A stretch of 64,000 nucleotides of DNA from Lotus japonicus (taxonomy: Eukaryota; Streptophyta; Magnoliopsida; Fabales; Fabaceae). The notes under the pieces are model-generated. The model was not told the DNA's origin and ran no database searches. It was given only the letters and a program-made list of their open reading frames with translations. The translations under genes were made by a program, and so were the position numbers. This document shows, one piece after another, positions 1-14,351 of this stretch. Within the stretch, counting starts at the first letter, position 1; every line of letters begins with the position of its first letter. The stretch is taken from assembly GCF_012489685.1 (NCBI RefSeq), contig NC_080043.1:51358289-51422288 (forward strand), given 5' to 3'.

Positions 1-3000
1 GACAAAAAGTGTCTTTTTGAACTACCATAAGTTTAAGCTCACGATATTCCTTTACCGAATGTGATGCAAGTTCGTAGAGCTCTACTAAATGTGGGTGTTT
101 AGGGTTTAGGTTTTAGGGTTTTTGGTTTAGGGTAAGACAAATGGGTAAAGAGGCAAAAAAATAGCTTTTGAGAGGACATAAATTTAAAATAAATGTTATT
201 AATCCATTGTATGTGATATAATTTCATAGAGCTCAATTAAAACTTACTACAAATGCAGATTTGTAACGAAATAAGTACAGTAGAACCAATGGAGAATGAG
301 GCCAACATATAGCTTTTGAGTGAAGAAATTCCTCTCTAATGACAAAAAGTGTCTTTTTGTACCACCATAAGTTTAAGCTCATGATACTCCTCCACCGAAT
401 GTGATGCAAGTTCGTAGAGCTCAACTAAATGTGGGTGTTTAGGGTTTAGGGTTTAGAGTAGGAAAAAAGGATAAAGAGGCCAACGTATAGCTTTTGAGAG
501 GACATAAATATAAAATAGATGTTATTAATCCATTGTATGTGATATGAGTTCGTAGAACTCAACTAAAACTTACAACAAATGGAGAATTGTAACGAAATAA
601 GTACAGTAGAACCAATGGAGAATGAGGCCAACATATAGCTTTTGAGTGGAGAAATTCCTCTCTAATGACAAAAAGTGTCTTTTTGTACCACAAAAAGTTG
701 AAGCTCATGATATTCCTCCACCGAATGTGAAGGAAGTTCGTAGAGCTCAACTAAATGTGGGTGTTTAGGGATTAGGGTTTATGGTTTAGGGTAAGACAAA
801 AGGATAAAGAGGCAAACATATAGCTTTTGAGAGGACATAAATTTAAAATCGATGTTACTTATCCATTTTCTGTGATATGAGTTTGTAGAGCTCAACTAAA
901 ACTTACTACAAATGCACATTTGTAACGAAATAAGTACAGTAGAACCAAAGGAGAATGAGGCCAACGTATAGCTTTGGAGAGGACATAAATATAAAATAGA
1001 TGTTATTAATCCATTGTATGTGATATGAGTTCTAATTAAAACTTACTACAAATGCAGATTTGTAACGAAATAAATACAAAAGAACCAAAGGAGAATAAGG
1101 CCAACATGTAGCTTTTGAGTGGAAAAATTTCTATCTAATGACAAAAATTGTCTCATTGTACTACCATAATTTAAGCACATGATATTCCTCCACCGAATTT
1201 GATGCAAGTTCGTAGAGCTCAACTAAATGTGGGTGTTTAGTGTTTATGGTTTAGGGTTTAGGGTAAGACAAAAGGATAAAGAGGCAAACATACAGCTTTT
1301 GAGAGGACATAAATTTAAAATCGATGTTACTTATCCATTGTCTGTGATATGAGTTTGTAGAGCTCAACTAAAACTTACTACAAATGTAGATTTGTAACGA
1401 AATAAGTACAGTAGAACCAAAGGAGAATGAGGCCAACATATAGCTTTTAGTGGAGAAATTCCTCTCTAATGACAAAAAGTGTCTTTTTGTACCACCATAA
1501 GTTTAAGCTCATGATATTCCTCCACCGAATGTGAAGGAAGTTCGTAGAGCTCAACTAAATGTGGGTGTTTAGGGTTTAGGGTTTAGGGTAAGACAAATGG
1601 GTAAAGAGGAAAAAAAATAGCTTTTGAGAGGACATAAATTTAAAATAAATGTTATTAATCCATTGTATGTGATATAATTTCGTAGAGCTCAATTAAAACT
1701 TACTACAAATGCAGATTTGTAACGAAATAAGTACAAAAGAACCAAAGGAGAATAAGGCCAACATGTAGCTTTTGAGTGGAAAAATTTCTATCTAATGACA
1801 AAAATTGTCTCATTGTACCACCATAATTTAAGCACATGATATTCCTCCACCGAATTTGATGCAAGTTCGTAGAGCTCAACTAAATGTGGGTGTTTAGTGT
1901 TTATGGTTTAGGGTTTAGGGTAAGACAAAAGGATAAAGAGGCAAACATACATCTTTTGAGAGGACATAAATTTAAAATCGATGTTACTTATCCATTGTCT
2001 GTGATATGAGTTTGTAGAGCTCAACTAAAACTTACTACAAATGCAGATTTGTAACGAAATAAGTACAGTAGAACCAAAGGAGAATGAGGCCAACATATAG
2101 CTTTTGAGTGGAGAAATTCCTCTCTAATGACAAAAAGTGTCTTTTTGTACCACCATAAGTTTAAGCTCATGATAGTCCTCCACCGAATGTGATGCAAGTT
2201 CGTAGAGCTCAACTAAATGTGGGTGTTTAGGGTTTAGGGTTTAGGGTTTAGAGTAGGAAAAAAGTATAAAGAGGCCAACGTATAGCTTTTGAGAGGACAT
2301 AAATATAAAATAGATGTTATTAATCCATTGTATGTGATATGAGTTCGTAGAACTCAACTAAACTTACAACAAATGGAGAATTGTAACGAAATAAGTACAG
2401 TAGAACCAATGGAGAATGAGGCCAACATATAGCTTTTGAGTGGAGAAATTCCTCTCTAATGACAAAAAGTGTCTTTTTGTACCACCATAAGTTTAAGCTC
2501 ATGATACTCCTCCACCGAATGTGATGCAAGTTCGTAGAGCTCAACTAAATGTGGGTGTTTAGGGTTTAGGGTTTAGAGTAGGAAAAAAGGATAAAGAGGC
2601 CAACGTATAGCTCTTGAGAGGACATAAATATAAAATAGAAGTTATTAATCCATTGTATGTGATATGAGTTCGTAGAACTCAACTAAAACTTACAACAAAT
2701 GGAGAATTGTAACGAAATAAGTACAGTAGAACCAATGGAGAATGAGGCCAACATATAGCTTTTGAGTGGAGAAATTCCTCTCTAATGACAAAAAGTGTCT
2801 TTTTGTACCACCATAAGTTTAAGCTCATGATATTCCTCCACCGAATGTGAAGGAAGTTCGTAGAGCTCAACAAAATGTGGGTGTTTAGGGTTTAGGGTTT
2901 AGGGTTTAGGGTAAGACAAAAGGATAAAGAGGCAAACATATAGCTTTTGAGAGGACATAAATTTAAAATCGATGTTACTTATCCATTTTCTGTGATATGA

Positions 3001-6000
3001 GTTTGTAGAGCTCAACTAAAACTTACTACAAATGCACATTTGTAACGAAATAAGTACAGTAGAACCAAAGGAGAATGAGGCCAACGTATAGCTTTGGAGA
3101 GGACATTAATATAAAATAGATGTTATTAGTCCATTGTATGTGATATGAGTTCGTAGAACTCAACTAAAACTTACAACAAATGGAGAATTGTAACATAATA
3201 AGTACAGTCGAACCAAAGGAGAATGAGGCCAACAGATAGCTTTTGAGTGGAGAAATTTCTCTCTACTGACAAAAAGTGTCTTTTTGTACTACCATCAGTT
3301 TAAGCTCATGATATTCCTTTTCCGAATGTGATGCAAGTTCGTAGAGCTCAACTAAATTTGGGTGTTCAGGGTTTAGGTTTTAGGGTTTAGGGTTTAGGGT
3401 AAGACAAATGGGTAAAGAGGCAAAAAAATAACTTTTGAGAAGACATAAATTTAAAATAAATGTTATTAATCCATTGTATGTGATATAATTTCGTAGAGCT
3501 CAATTAAAACTTACTACAAATGCAGATTTGTAACGAAATAAGTACAAAAGAACCAAAGGAGAATTAGGCCAACATGTAGCTTTTGAGTGGAAAAATTTGT
3601 ATCTAATGACAAAAATTGTCTCTTTGTACCACCATAATTTAAGCACATGATATTCCTCCACCGAATTTGATGCAAGTTCGTAGAGCTCAACTAAATGTGG
3701 GTGTTTAATTTTTATGGTTTAGGGTTTAGGGTAAGACAAAAGGATAAAGAGGCAAACCTATAGCTTTTGAGAGGACATAAATTTAAAATCGATGTTACTT
3801 ATCCATTGTCTGTGATATGAGTTTGTAGATCTCAACTAAAACTTACTACAAATGCATATTTGTAACGAAATAAGTACAAAAGAACCAAAGGAGAATAAGG
3901 CCAACATGTAGCTTTTGAGTGGAAAAATTTCTATCTAATGACCAAAATTGTTTCATTGTACCACCATAATTTAAGCACATGATATTCCTCCACCGAATTT
4001 GATGCAAGTTCGTAGAGCTCAACTAAATGTGGGTGTTTAGTGTTTATGGTTTAGGGTTTAGGGTAAGACAAAAGGATAAAGAGGCAAACATACAGCTTTT
4101 GAGAGGACATAAATTTAAAATCGATGTTACTTATCCATTGTCTGTGATATGAGTTTGTAGAGCTCAACTAAAACTTACTACAAATGCAGATTTGTAACGA
4201 AATAAGTACAGTAGAACCAAAGGAGAATGAGGCCAACATATAGCTTTTGAGTGGAGAAATTCCTCTCTAATGACAAAAAGTGTCTTTTTGTACCACCATA
4301 AGTTTAAGCTCATGATAATCCTCCACCGAATGTGATGCAAGTTCGTAGAGCTCAGCTAAATGTGGGTGTTTAGGGTTTAGGGTTTAGGGTTTAGAGTAGG
4401 AAAAAAGTATAAAGAGGCCAACGTATAGCTTTTGAGAGGACATAAATATAAAATAGATGTTATTAATCCATTGTATGTGATATGAGTTCGTAGAACTCAA
4501 CTAAACTTACAACAAATGGAGAATTGTAACGAAATAAGTACAGTAGAACCAATGGAGAATGAGGCCAACATATAGCTTTTGAGTGGAGAAATTCCTCTCT
4601 AATGACAAAAAGTGTCTTTTTGTACCACCATAAGTTTAAGCTCATGATACTCCTCCACCGAATGTGATGCAAGTTCGTAGAGCTCAACTAAATGGTGGTG
4701 TTTAGGGTTTAGGGTTTAGAGTAGGAAAAAAGGATAAAGAGGCCAACTTATAGCTTTTGAGAGGACATAAATATAAAATAGATGTTATGAATCCATTGTA
4801 TGTGATATGAGTTCGTAGAACTCAACTAAAACTTACAACAAATGGAGAATTGTAACGAAATAAGTACAGTAGAACCTATGGAGAATGAGGCCAACATATA
4901 GCTTTTGAGTGGAGAAATTCCTCTCTAATGACAAAAAGTGTCTTTTTGTACCACCATAAGTTTAAGCTCATGATACTCCTCCATCGAATGTGATGCAAGT
5001 TCGTAGAGCTCAACTAAATGTGGGTGTTTAGGGTTTAGGGTTTAGAGTAGGAAAAAAGGATAAAGAGGCCAACGTATAGCTCTTGAGAGGACATAAATAT
5101 AAAATAGAAGTTATTAATCCATTGTATGTGATATGAGTTCGTAGAACTCAACTAAAACTTACAACAAATGGAGAATTGTAACGAAATAAGTACAGTAGAA
5201 CCAATGGAGAATGAGGCCAACATATAGCTTTTGAGTGGAGAAATTCCTCTCTAATGACAAAAAGTGTCTTTTTGTACCACCATAAGTTTAAGCTCATGAT
5301 ATTCCTCCACCGAATGTGAAGGAAGTTCGTAGAGCTCAACTAAATGTGGGTGTTTAGGGTTTAGGGTTTAGGGTTTAGGGTAAGACAAAAGGATAAAGAG
5401 GCAAACATATAGCTTTTGAGAGGACATAAATTTAAAATCGATGTTACTTATCCATTTTCTGTGATATGAGTTTGTAGAGCTCAACTAAAACTTACTACAA
5501 ATGCACATTTGTAACGAAATAAGTACAGTAGAACCAAAGGAGAATGAGGCCAACGTATAGCTTTGGAGAGGACATTAATATAAAATAGATGTTATTAGTC
5601 CATTGTATGTGATATGAGTTCGTAGAACTCAACTAAAACTTACAACAAATGGAGAATTGTAACATAATAAGTACAGTCGCACCAAAGGAGAATGAGGCCA
5701 ACAGATAGCTTTTGTGTGGAGAAATTTCTCTCTACTGACAAAAAGTGTCTTTTTGTACTACCATAAGTTTAAGCTCATGATATTCCTTTACCGAATGTGA
5801 TGCAAGTTCGTAGAGCTCAACTAAATTTGGGTGTTTAGGGTTTAGGTTTTAGGGTTTAGGGTTTAGGGTAAGACAAATGGGTAAAGAGGCAAAAAAATAA
5901 CTTTTGAGAGGACATAAATTTAAAATAAATGTTATTAATCCATTGTATGTGATATAATTTCGTAGAGCTCAATTAAAACTTACTACAAATGCAGATTTGT

Positions 6001-9000
6001 AACGAAATAAGTACAAAAGAACCAAAGGAGAATTAGGCCAACATGTAGCTTTTGAGTGGAAAAATTTGTATCTAATGACAAAAATTGTTTCTTTGTACCA
6101 CCATAATTTAAGCACATGATAGTCCTCCACCGAATGTGATGCAAGCTCGTAGAGCTCAACTAAATGTGGGTGTTTAGGGTTTAGGGTAAGACAAAAGGAT
6201 AAAGAGGCAAACATACAGCTTTTGAGAGGACATAAATTTAAAATCGATGTTACTTATCCATTGTCTGTGATATGAGTTTGTAGAGCTCAACTAAAACTTA
6301 CTACAAATGCAGATTTGTAACGAAATAAGTACAGTAGAACCAAAGGAGAATGAGGCCAACATATAGCTTTTGAGTGGAGAAATTCCTCTCTAATGACAAA
6401 AAGTGTCTTTTTGTACCACCATAAGTTTAAGCTCATGATAGTCCTCCACCGAATGTGATGCAAGTTCGTAGAGCTCAACTAAATGTGGGTGTTTAGGGTT
6501 TAGGGTTTAGGGTTTAGAGTAGGAAAAAAGTATAAAGAGGCCAACGTATAGCTTTTGAGAGGACATAAATATAAAATAGATGTTATGAATCCATTGTATG
6601 TGATATGAGTTCGTAGAACTCAACTAAAACTTACAACAAATGGAGAATTGTAACGAAATAAGTACAGTAGAACCAATGGAGAATGAGGCCAACATATAGC
6701 TTTTGAGTGGAGAAATTCCTCTCTAATGACAAAAAGTGTCTTTTTGTACCACCATAAGTTTAAGCTCATGATACTCCTCCACCGAATGTGATGCAAGTTC
6801 GTAGAGCTCAACTAAATGGTGGTGTTTAGGGTTTAGGGTTTAGAGTAGGAAAAAAGGATAAAGAGGCCAACTTATAGCTTTTGAGAGGACATAAATATAA
6901 AATAGATGTTATGAATCCATTGTATGTGATATGAGTTCGTAGAACTCAACTAAAACTTACAACAAATGGAGAATTGTAACGAAATAAGTACAGTAGAACC
7001 TATGGAGAATGAGGCCAACATATAGCTTTTGAGTGGAGAAATTCCTCTCTAATGACAAAAAGTGTCTTTTTGTACCACCATAAGTTTAAGCTCATGATAT
7101 TCCTCCACCGAATGTGAAGGAAGTTCGTAGAGCTCAACTAAATGTGGGTGTTTAGGGTTTAGGGTTTAGGGTAAGACAAAAGGATAAAGAGGCAAACATA
7201 TAGCTTTTGAGAGGACATAAATTTAAAATCGATGTTACTTATCCATTTTCTGTGATATGAGTTTGTAGAGCTCAACTAAAACTTACTACAAATGCACATT
7301 TGTAACGAAATAAGTACAGTAGAACCAAAGGAGAATGAGGCCAACGTATAGCTTTGGAGAGGACATAAATATAAAATAGATGTTATTAATCCATTGTATG
7401 TGATATGAGTTCGTAGAACTCAACTAAAACTTACAACAAATGGATAATTGTAACGAAATAAGTACAGTAGAACCAAAGGAGAATAAGGCCAACATATAGC
7501 TTTTGAGTGGAGAAATTTCTCTCTAATGACAAAAAGTGTCTTTTTGTACTACCATAAGTTTAAGCTCATGATATTCCTTTACCGAATGTGATGCAAGTTC
7601 GTAGAGCTCAACTAAATGTGGGTGTTTAGGGTTTAGGGTTTAGGGTTTAGAGTAGGGAAAAAGTATAAAGAGGCCAACGTATAGCTTTGGAGAGGACATA
7701 AATATAAAATAGATGTTACTAATCCATTGTATGTGATATGAGTTCGTAGAACTCAACTAAAACTTACAACAAATGGAGAATTGTAACATAATAAGTACAG
7801 TCGAACCAAAGGAGAATGAGGCCAACATATAGCTTTTGAGTGGAGAAATTTCTCTCTAATGACAAAAAGTGTCTTTTTGTACTACCATAAGTTTAAGCTC
7901 ATGATATTCCTTTACCGAATGTGATGCAAGTTCGTAGAGCTCTACTAAATGTGGGTGTTTAGGGTTTAGGTTTTAGGGTTTAGGGTTTAGGGTAAGACAA
8001 AAGGATAAAGAGGCAAACATATAGCTTTTGAGAGGACATAAATTTAAAATCGATGTTACTTATCCATTGTTTGTGATATGAGATTGTAGAGCTCAACTAA
8101 AACTTACTACAAATGCAGATTTGTGACGAAATAAGTAGAGTAGAATCAAAGGAGAATGAAGCCAACATGTAGCTTTTGAGTGGAAAAATTCCTCTCTAAT
8201 GACAAAAAGTGTCTTTTTGTACCACCATAAGTTTAAGCTCCTGATATTCCTCCACCGAATGTGATGCAAGTTCGTAGAAGCTCAACTAAATGTGGGTGTT
8301 TAGGGTTTAGGGTTTAGGGTTTAGGGTAAGACAAAAGGATAAAGAGGCAAACCTATAGCTTTTGAGAGGACATAAATTTAAAATCGATGTTACTTATCCA
8401 TTGTCTGTGATATGAGTTTGTAGATCTCAACTAAAACTTACTACAAATGCTTATTTATAACGAAATAAGTACAGTAGAACCAAAGGAGAATGAGGCCAAC
8501 ATATAGCTTTTGAGTGGAGAAATTCCTCTCTAATGACAAAAAGTGTCTTTTTGTACCACCTTAAGTTTAAGCTCATGATAGTCCTCCACCGAATGTGATG
8601 CAAGCTCGTAGAGCTCAACTAAATGTGGGTGTTTAGGGTTTAGGGAAAGACAAAAGGATAAAGAGGCAAACATATAGCTTTTGAGAGGACATAAGTTTAA
8701 AATCGATGTTACTTATCCATTGTCTGTGATATGAGATTGTAGAGCTCAACTAAAACTTACTACAAATGCAGATTTGTAAAGAAATAAGTACAGTAGAACC
8801 AAAGGAGAATGAGACCAACATATAGCTGTTGAGTGGAAAAATTCCTCTCTAATGACAAAAAGTGTCTTTTTGTACCACCATAAGTTTAAGCTCATGATAC
8901 TCCTCCACCGAATGTGATGCAAGTTCGTAGAGCTCAACTAAATGTGGGTGTTTAGGGTTTAGGGTTTAGTGGTAGGAAAAAAGGATAAAGAGGCCAACGT

Positions 9001-9699
9001 ATAGCTTTTGAGAGGACATAAATATAAAATAGATGTTATTAATCCATTGTATGTGATATGAGTTCGTAGAACTCAACTAAAACTTACAACAAATGGAGAA
9101 CTGTAACGAAATAAGTACAGTAGAACCAATGGAAAATGAGGCCAACATATAGCTATTGAGTGGAGAAATTCCTCTCTAATGACAAAAAGTGTCTTTTTGT
9201 ACCACCATAAGTTTAAGCTCATGATATTCCTCCACCGAATGTGAAGGAAGTTCGTAGAGCTCAACTAAATGTGGGTGTTTAGGGTTTAGGGTTTAGGGTT
9301 TAGGGTAAGACAAAAGGATAAAGAGGCAAACATATAGCTTTTGAGAGGACATAAATTTAAAATCGATGTTACTTATCCATTTTCTGTGATATGAGTTTGT
9401 AGAGCTCAACTAAAACTTACTACAAATGCACATTTGTAACGAAATAAGTACAGTAGAACCAAAGGAGAATGAGGCCAACATATAGCTTTTGAGTGGAGAA
9501 ATTCTTCTCTAATGACAAAAAGTGTCTTTTTGTACCACCAAAAGTTTAAGCTCATGATATTCCTCCACCGAATGTGATGCAAGTTCGTAGAGCTCAACTA
9601 AATGTGGGTGTTTATGGTTTAGGGTTTAGGGTTTAGAGTAGGAAAAAAGTATAAAGAGGCCAACGTATAGCTTTTGAGAGGACATAAATATAAAATAGA

Positions 9700-11640
9700 T
9701 GTTATTAATCCATTGTATGTGATATGAGTTCGTAGAACTCAACTAAACTTACAACAAATGGAGAATTGTAACGAAATAAGTACAGTAGAACCAATGGAGA
9801 ATGAGGCCAACATATAGCTTTTGAGTGGAGAAATTCCTCTCTAATGACAAAAAGAGTCTTTTTGTACCACCATAAGTTTAAGCTCATGATATTCCTCCAC
9901 CGAATGTGATGCAAGTTCGTAGAGCTCAACTAAATGTACCCGTTTAGGGTTTAGGGTTTAGGGTAGGAAAAAAGGATAAAGAGGCAAACATATAGCTTTT
10001 GAGAGGACATAAATTTAAAATCGATGTTACCTATCCATTGTCTTTGATATGAGATTGTAGAGCTCTACTAAAACTTACTACAAATGCAGATTTGTAACGA
10101 AATAAGTAAAGTAGAACCAAAGGAGAATGAGGCCAACATATAGCTTTTGAGTGGAGAAATTCCTCTCTAATGACAAAAAGTGTCTTTTTGTACCACCATA
10201 AGTTTAAGCTCATGATATTACTCCACCGAATGTGATGCAAGTTCGTATAGCTCAACTAAATGTGGGTGTTTAGTGTTTATGGTTTAGGGTTTAAGGTAAG
10301 ACAAAAGGATAAAGAGGCAAACATACAGCTTTTGAGAGGACATAAATTTAAAATCGATGTTACTTATCCATTGTCTGTGATATGAGATTGTAGAGCTCTA
10401 CTAAAACTTACTACAAATGCAGATTTGTAACGAAATAAGTACAGTAGAACCAAAGGAGAATGAGGCCAACATATAGCTTTTGAGTGGAGAAATTCCTCTC
10501 TAATGACAAAAAGTGTCTTTTTGTACCACCATAAGTTTAAGCTCATTATAGTCCTCCACCGAATGTGATGCAAGTTCGTAGAGCTCAACTAAATGTGGGT
10601 GTTTAGGGTTTAGGGTTTAGGGTTTAGGGTAAGACAAACGGATAAATAGGCAAACATATAGCTTTTGAGAGGACATAAATTTAAAATCGATGTTACCTAT
10701 CCATTGTCTGTGATATGAGATTGTAGAGCTCTACTAAAACTTACTACAAATGCAGATTTGTAACGAAATAAGTAAAGTAGAACCAAAGGAGAATGAGCCC
10801 AACATATAGCTTTTGAGTGGAAAAATTCCTCTCTAATGACAAAAAGTGTCTTTTTGTACCACCATAAGTTTAAGCTCATGATATTCCTCCACCGAATGTG
10901 ATACAAGTTCGTATAGCTCAACTAAATGTGGGTGTTTAGGGTTTAGTTTTTAGGGTTTAGGGTTTAGAGTAGGAAAAAAGGATAAAGAGGCCAACGTATA
11001 GCTTTGGAGAGGACATAAATATAAAATAGATGTTACTAATCCATTGTATGTGATATGAGTTCGTAGAACTCAACTAAAACTTACAACAAATGGAGAATTG
11101 TAACATAATAAGTACAGTCAAACCAAAGGAGAATGAGGCCAACATATAGCTTTTGAGTGGAGAAATTTCTCTCTACTGACAAAAAGTGTCTTTTTGTACT
11201 ACCATAAGTTTAAGCTCATGATATTCCTTTACCGAATGTGATGCAAGTTCGTAGAGCTCAACTAAATTTGGGTGTTTAGGGTTTAGGTTTTAGGGTTTAG
11301 GGTTTAGTGTAAGACAAATGGGTAAAGAGGCAAAAAAATAGCTTTTGAGAGGACATAAATTTAAAATAAATGTTATTAATCCATTGTATGTGATATAATT
11401 TCGTAGAGCTCAATTAAAACTTACTACAAATGCAGATTTGTAACGAAATAAGTACAAAAGAACCAAAGGAGAATTAGGCCAACATGTAGGTTTTGAGTGG
11501 AAAAATTTCTATCTAATGACAAAAATTGTCTCTTTGTACCACCATAATTTAAGCACATGATATTCCTCCACCGAATTTGATGCAAGTTCGTAGAGCTCAA
11601 CTAAATGTGGGTGTTTAGTTTTTATGGTTTAGGGTTTAGG
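9700..11640. repeat. Satellite block duplicated at 14352-16292 (copy 1)
   Basis: About six dimers here recur 4652 bp downstream in the same order with the same private variants. An example is the rare ATGTACCCGTTTAGGG junction at about 9935 and 14587. The copies differ by scattered substitutions, for example CTTTGATATGAG here and CTGTGATATGAG there. Similarity of this kind ends near 11640, where the two copies diverge (AAACCTATAG against AAACATACTG). This is a higher-order duplication by unequal exchange, not simple monomer drift. Confidence 0.8.
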
Positions 11641-13830
11641 GTAAGACAAAAGGATAAAGAGGCAAACCTATAGCTTTTGAGAGGACATAAATTTAAAATC
11701 GATGTTACTTATCCATTGTCTGCGATATGAGTTTGTAGATCTCAACTAAAACTTACTACAAATGCATATTTGTAACGAAATAAGTACAGTAGAACCAAAG
11801 GAGAATGAGGCCAACATATAGCTTTTGAGTGGAGAAATTCCTCTCTAATGACAAAAAGTGTCATTTTGTACCACCTTAAGTTTAAGCTCATGATAGTCCT
11901 CCACCGAATGTGATGCAAGCTCGTAGAGCTCAACTAAATGTGGGTGTTTAGGGTTTAGGGTTTAGGGTTTAGGGTAAGACAAAAGGATAAAGAGGCAAAC
12001 ATATAGCTTTTGAGTGGACATAAATTTAAAATCGATGTTACTTATCCATTGTCTGTGATATGAGATTGTAGAGCTCAACTAAAACTTACTACAAATGCAT
12101 ATTTGTAAAGAAATAAGTACAGTAGAACCAAAGGAGAATGAGACCAACATATAGCTTTTGAGTGGAAAAATTCCTCTCTAATGACAAAAAGTGTCATTTT
12201 GTACCACCATAAGTTTAAGCTCATGATACTCCTCCACCGAATGTGATGCAAGTTCGTAGAGCTCAACTGAATGTGGGTGTTTAGGGTTTAGGGTTTAGAG
12301 TAGGAAAAAAGGATAAAGAGGCCAACGTATAGCTTTTGAGAGGACATAAATATAAAATAGATGTTATAAATCCATTTTATGTGATATGAGTTCGTAGAAC
12401 TCAACTAAAACTTACAACAAATGGAGAACTGTAACGAAATAAGTACAGTAGAACCAATGGAGAATGAGGCCAACATATAGCTTTTGAGTGGAGAAATTCC
12501 TCTCTAATGACAAAAAGTGTCTTTTTGTACCACCATAAGTTTAAGCTCATGATATTCCTTTACCGAATGTGATGCAAGTTCGTAGAGTTCAACTAAATTT
12601 GGGTGTTTAGGGTTTAGGTTTTAGGGTTTAGGGTTTAGGGTATGACAAATGGGTAAAGAGGCAAAAAAATAGCTTTTGAGAGGACATAAATTTAAAATAA
12701 ATGTTAATAATCCATTGTATGTGATATAATTTCGTAGAGCTCAATTAAAACTTACTACAAATGCAGATTTGTAACGAAATAAGTACAAAAGAACCAAAGG
12801 AGAATTAGGCCAACATGTAGCTTTTGAGTGGAAAAATTTCTATCTAATGACAAAAATTGTCTCTTTGTACCACCATAATTTAAGCACATGATATTCCTCC
12901 ACCGAATTTGATGCAAGTTCGTAGAGCTCAACTAAATGTGGGTGTTTAGTTTTTATGGTTTAGGGTTTAGGGTAAGACAAAAGGATAAAGAGGCAAACCT
13001 ATAGCTTTTGAGAGGACATAAATTTAAAATCGATGTTACTTATCCATTGTCTGCGATATGAGTTTGTAGATCTCAACTAAAACTTACTACAAATGCATAT
13101 TTGTAACGAAATAAGTACAGTAGAACCAAAGGAGAATGAGGCCAACATATAGCTTTTGAGTGGAGAAATTCCTCTCTAATGACAAAAAGTGTCTTTTTGT
13201 ACCACCTTAAGTTTAAGCTCATGATAGTCCTCCACCGAATGTGATGCAAGCTCGTAGAGCTCAACTAAATGTGGGTGTTTAGGGTTTAGGGTTTAGGGTT
13301 TAGGGTAAGACAAAAGGATAAAGAGGCAAACATATAGCTTTTGAGTGGACATAAATTTAAAATCGATGTTACTTATCCATTGTCTGTGATATGAGATTGT
13401 AGAGCTCAACTAAAACTTACTACAAATGCATATTTGTAAAGAAATAAGTACAGTAGAACCAAAGGAGAATGAGACCAACATATAGCTTTTGAGTGGAAAA
13501 ATTCCTCTCTAATGACAAAAAGTGTCATTTTGTACCACCATAAGTTTAAGCTCATGATACTCCTCCACCGAATGTGATGCAAGTTCGTAGAGCTCAACTG
13601 AATGTGGGTGTTTAGGGTTTAGGGTTTAGAGTAGGAAAAAAGGATAAAGAGGCCAACGTATAGCTTTTGAGAGGACATAAATATAAAATAGATGTTATAA
13701 ATCCATTGTATGTGATATGAGTTCGTAGAACTCAACTAAAACTTACAACAAATGGAGAACTGTAACGAAATAAGTACATTAGAACCAATGGAGAATGAGG
13801 CCAACATATAGCTTTTGAGTGGAGAAATTC
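11170..13830. repeat. Four-dimer (1331 bp) tandem duplication inside the satellite
   Basis: The segment from about 11170 to 12500 is repeated at once with an offset of 1331 bp, four dimers. Shared private variants include TGCGATATGAGTTTGTAGATCTC (about 11720 and 13051), AAAGAAATAAG and GTGTCATTTTG. Only a few substitutions separate the copies, so the event is recent relative to the array. Edges are approximate. Confidence 0.75.
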
Positions 13831-14351
13831 CTCTCTAATGACAAAAAGTGTCTTTTTGTACCACCATAAGTTTAAGCTCATGATATTCCTCCACCAAATG
13901 TGAAGGAAGTTCGTAGAGCTCAACTAAATGTGGGTGTTTAGGGTTTAGGGTTTAGGGTTTAGGGTAAGACAAAAGGATAAAGAGGCAAACATATAGCTTT
14001 TGAGAGGACATAAATTTAAAATCGATGTTACTTATCCATTTTCTGCGATATGAGTTCGTAGAACTCAACTAAACTTACAACAAATGGAGAATTGTAACGA
14101 AATAAGTACAGTAGAACCAATGGAGAATGAGGCCAACATATAGCTTTTGAGTGGAGAAATTCCTCTCCAATGACAAAAAGTGTCTTTTTGTACCACCATA
14201 AGTTTAGGCTCATGATACTCCTCCACCGAATGTGATGCAAGTTCGTAGAGCTCAACTAAATGTGGGTGTTTAGGGTTTAGGGTTTAGAGTAGGAAAAAAG
14301 GATAAAGAGGCCAACGTATAGCTTTAGAGAGGACATAAATATAAAATAGAT

